This document shows, piece by piece, positions 6,411-7,854 of a stretch of 7,854 nt of DNA. The notes under the pieces are model-generated. The model saw only the letters and a program-made list of their open reading frames with translations. It ran no database searches and was not told the DNA's origin. The stretch comes from Gammaproteobacteria bacterium (GTDB taxonomy: Bacteria > Pseudomonadota > Gammaproteobacteria > Thiohalobacterales > Thiohalobacteraceae): assembly GCA_016214925.1 (NCBI GenBank), contig JACRMO010000055.1, forward strand, positions 1-7,854, in the 5' to 3' direction. The position numbers and the translations under genes were made by a program. Each line of letters begins with the position of its first letter. Position 1 is the stretch's first letter.

Positions 6411-7555
6411 TGCACCGCTTCCAACGCATCCAGCAAACGGTCGATATGTGCCTCTTCATGCGCGGCGCTGAAGGTGATACGCAAGCGCGCCGTGCCTTCG
6501 GGCACCGTCGGCGGACGCATCGCAGGCACCAGGATGCCACGTGCGCGCAGGTACTCGCTGAGTTGCACAGACATATCGGTCGCGCCGATCAGCAGCGGCT
6601 GAATCGGTGTCGCGGAATCCATCAACCGCAACCCGAGTTGTGCAGCGCCGCTACGAAAACGCGCAATCAACGTTTGCAGCTTTTCGCGCCGCCAGGATTC
6701 CTGCCGCACCAAACGCAGGCTCGCGCGGGTCGCCTCGGCCAAGGCCGGCGGCGTCGCCGTGGTGTAAATATAGGTGCGCGCCTGCTGGATCAATGTTTCG
6801 ATGAGTGCTTCGCTGCCGACAACGAAGGCGCCGAATGTACCGAAGGCCTTGCCCAAGGTACCCATGAGAATGGGGATGTCGGCGGCATTCAAACCAAAAT
6901 GCTCCACACTGCCGCGTCCCTGCGCCCCGAGCACGCCGAACCCATGCGCATCGTCCACCAACAGCCAGCTCTGCGTTTGTCGCGCAATGGCTGCAAGCTC
7001 CGGCAAGGGCGCGATATCGCCATCCATACTGAAGACACCATCGGTGGCGATCAGCCGTTCGCCATCACCCTGGCTGTCCAGACGCTGGCGCAGATCCTCG
7101 CTATCGCCATGTGTATAGCGCAGCAGACGCGCACCGCTGTAACGCGCGGCATCCAATAAAGATGCGTGGTTGTACCGGTCTTCATAGACGCGATCGCCAT
7201 GCCCGAGCAACGCGCCGATCGCGCCGAGGTTCGCCATATAGCCGGTCGAGAACAACAGCGCGCGTGGATAGCCGACGAATTCGGCGAGTTCCTCTTCGAG
7301 CGCGTGATGCGCGGCGCTGTGGCCGTTGACCAGATGCGCGGCGCCGCTGCCCACACCCCAACGCTGCGCGCCATCCTGCAGCGCGCGTACGACTTCGGGA
7401 TGATTCGCCAACCCGAGATAGTCGTTGCTGCAGAAGCTCAGCACCGTCTCGCCATCGATACGCATCTCCGGCCCTTGCGGGCTGTCGCCGATGCGGCGTT
7501 GACGATACAACTGCTGCGCCTTGCGCTGTTCGAGTTCGTGGCGGAGGTCTTTCAT
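6407..7555 (-). CDS. bioF: 8-amino-7-oxononanoate synthase BioF
   Basis: BioF is a PLP enzyme of the alpha-oxoamine synthase family that condenses pimeloyl-ACP with L-alanine to give 8-amino-7-oxononanoate. It is 382 aa, the full usual length. SNDYLGLA is at 43-50 and GVGSGAAHLVNGH at 67-79. H130 in RYNHASLLD is the PLP-stacking histidine. VDDAHGFGVLG is at 200-210 with the cofactor-contacting D201/D202 and H204, and K236 in MGTLGKAFG is the Schiff-base lysine, the same number as in E. coli. RLRITFSAAH occupies the C-terminal domain. The ATG at 7555 has only a weak ribosome site upstream. This may matter because a repeat element separates bioF from bioB, so the gene may rely on read-through or on a nearby promoter that I cannot define. 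Its stop overlaps the bioH start. Confidence 0.97.
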   Translation of the reverse strand: MKDLRHELEQRKAQQLYRQRRIGDSPQGPEMRIDGETVLSFCSNDYLGLANHPEVVRALQDGAQRWGVGSGAAHLVNGHSAAHHALEEELAEFVGYPRALLFSTGYMANLGAIGALLGHGDRVYEDRYNHASLLDAARYSGARLLRYTHGDSEDLRQRLDSQGDGERLIATDGVFSMDGDIAPLPELAAIARQTQSWLLVDDAHGFGVLGAQGRGSVEHFGLNAADIPILMGTLGKAFGTFGAFVVGSEALIETLIQQARTYIYTTATPPALAEATRASLRLVRQESWRREKLQTLIARFRSGAAQLGLRLMDSATPIQPLLIGATDMSVQLSEYLRARGILVPAMRPPTVPEGTARLRITFSAAHEEAHIDRLLDALEAVQ

Positions 7556-7618
7556 AGGCCGGCTGTTGTTTGCAAAAACGTTCGTTGAGACTGGGTCAAG
7601 GAAGGGGCGGATTTACCC

Positions 7619-7705
7619 GTCATTCCGGACGCAGCGTAGCGGAGATCCGGAATCCAGGTGTTCGTATACAGGTAGTTAATGGATCCCGGCATGCGCCGGG
7701 ATGAC
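7619..7705. repeat. Composite palindromic intergenic repeat (two facing hairpins)
   Basis: This 87-bp unit lies between bioB and bioF. Its ends are inverted copies: GTCATTCCGG at 7619-7628 and CCGGGATGAC at 7696-7705, one mismatch in ten. The left hairpin has arms ATTCCGGA (7622-7629) and TCCGGAAT (7646-7653), with a CGC/GCG inner pairing. The right has arms ATCCCGGC (7683-7690) and GCCGGGAT (7695-7702) with loop ATGC. The inner flanks GGAATCCA and TGGATCCC also mirror each other. Motifs of the form GTCATTCC...GGAATCCA are dispersed in many proteobacterial genomes as non-coding REP- or MITE-like repeats. The copy number in this genome cannot be seen here. In the transcript it could form strong stems that dampen or process the message before bioF. 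Confidence 0.72.
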
Positions 7706-7708
7706 CTC

Positions 7709-7733
7709 TGAGGAATTATTCAGACCTTCCTCA
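7709..7733 (-). repeat. Short hairpin directly after the bioB stop codon
   Basis: TGAGGAA (7709-7715) and TTCCTCA (7727-7733) are perfect 7-bp inverted arms around an 11-base loop, starting one base after the bioB stop on the transcribed strand. No T-run follows, so it is not a convincing intrinsic terminator. It may be a 3'-end stabilising stem or may work together with the adjacent 87-bp palindromic element. Bases 7556-7618, between that element and bioF, show no gene and no clear promoter. Confidence 0.35.
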
Positions 7734-7734
7734 A

Positions 7735-7854
7735 TTATGCAGGGCGCAGACCGAGCCGCTCAAATAGCCTGTGATCGTGATCGCGTTCCGGATTCTCGGT
7801 GGTCAACAGGCGTTCGCCGTAGAAGATGGAATTGGCGCCGGCGAGGAAACACAG
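7735..7854 (-). CDS. bioB: Biotin synthase BioB, C-terminal fragment (5' end beyond the window)
   Basis: Only the last 39 codons are present. They read LCFLAGANSIFYGERLLTT and continue to ERLGLRPA before a TAA at 7737-7735. The AGANSIF.G..LLTT..P..D.D..LF..LGL pattern is diagnostic of the C-terminus of BioB, the radical-SAM iron-sulfur enzyme that inserts sulfur into dethiobiotin. The radical-SAM CxxxCxxC motif would be upstream, outside the window. The protein ends right after LGLRPA, whereas E. coli BioB carries about 30 further residues, so this is the short-tailed form common outside enterobacteria. It is the most upstream visible gene of the biotin cluster. Confidence 0.93.
   Translation of the reverse strand: MCFLAGANSIFYGERLLTTENPERDHDHRLFERLGLRPA

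Noticed and set aside
6233..7159. Plus-strand frame (308 codons) spanning the bioH-bioF junction
   Set aside because: It covers two well-supported genes on the other strand, and the translation resembles no protein family.
7575..7610. Promoter for bioF using TTGACC on the minus strand (near 7595-7600)
   Set aside because: At 16-18 bases downstream there is only a T-run and TTTGCA, which is a poor -10, so I did not list it as a feature.

Overview
The window reads as a gammaproteobacterial chromosome segment with moderately high GC content. It carries two gene blocks on the minus strand. Read in the direction of transcription (high to low coordinates) these are a biotin-synthesis cluster and a cytochrome c oxidase (aa3-type) operon. 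No gene on the plus strand is supported. The order bioB-bioF-bioH-bioC-bioD, a BioH-type esterase, and CoxB with a fused cytochrome c domain all fit an aerobic gammaproteobacterium. The species cannot be named from this evidence.

Biotin block (7854 down to 4163). The last 39 codons of bioB enter from the right edge. A 178-bp gap follows, containing a short hairpin and an 87-bp composite palindromic repeat of the kind dispersed in proteobacterial genomes. After it come bioF, bioH and bioC, joined by ATGA stop/start overlaps, and then bioD 20 bp further on with its own strong ribosome site. BioC and BioH work at the start and end of pimeloyl-ACP synthesis: BioC methylates malonyl-ACP and BioH removes the methyl group. 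BioF, BioD and BioB (with BioA, not seen here) then build the two rings. The standout observation is that BioD aligns with the Escherichia coli protein from end to end except for a clean in-frame loss of about 33 residues, including the conserved VEGAG segment with the magnesium-binding glutamate.

Junction region (4162 to 3958). This AT-rich intergenic stretch holds a perfect AT-rich dyad just after bioD, a plausible promoter facing the oxidase block, and two overlapping TG/CA hairpins that share one arm and so cannot both form.

Oxidase block (3957 down to 1). The order is a DUF2244 membrane protein, coxB (subunit II with CuA and a c-type haem domain), coxA (subunit I, all metal ligands present), a 38-residue one-pass membrane protein, and the copper chaperone ctaG/cox11, which runs off the left edge. 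A perfect 11-bp-arm hairpin lies between coxA and the small protein. ctaG appears to start at a TTG that overlaps the small protein's stop codon. Together these genes make the core of a proton-pumping terminal oxidase plus the assembly factor that loads CuB into subunit I.
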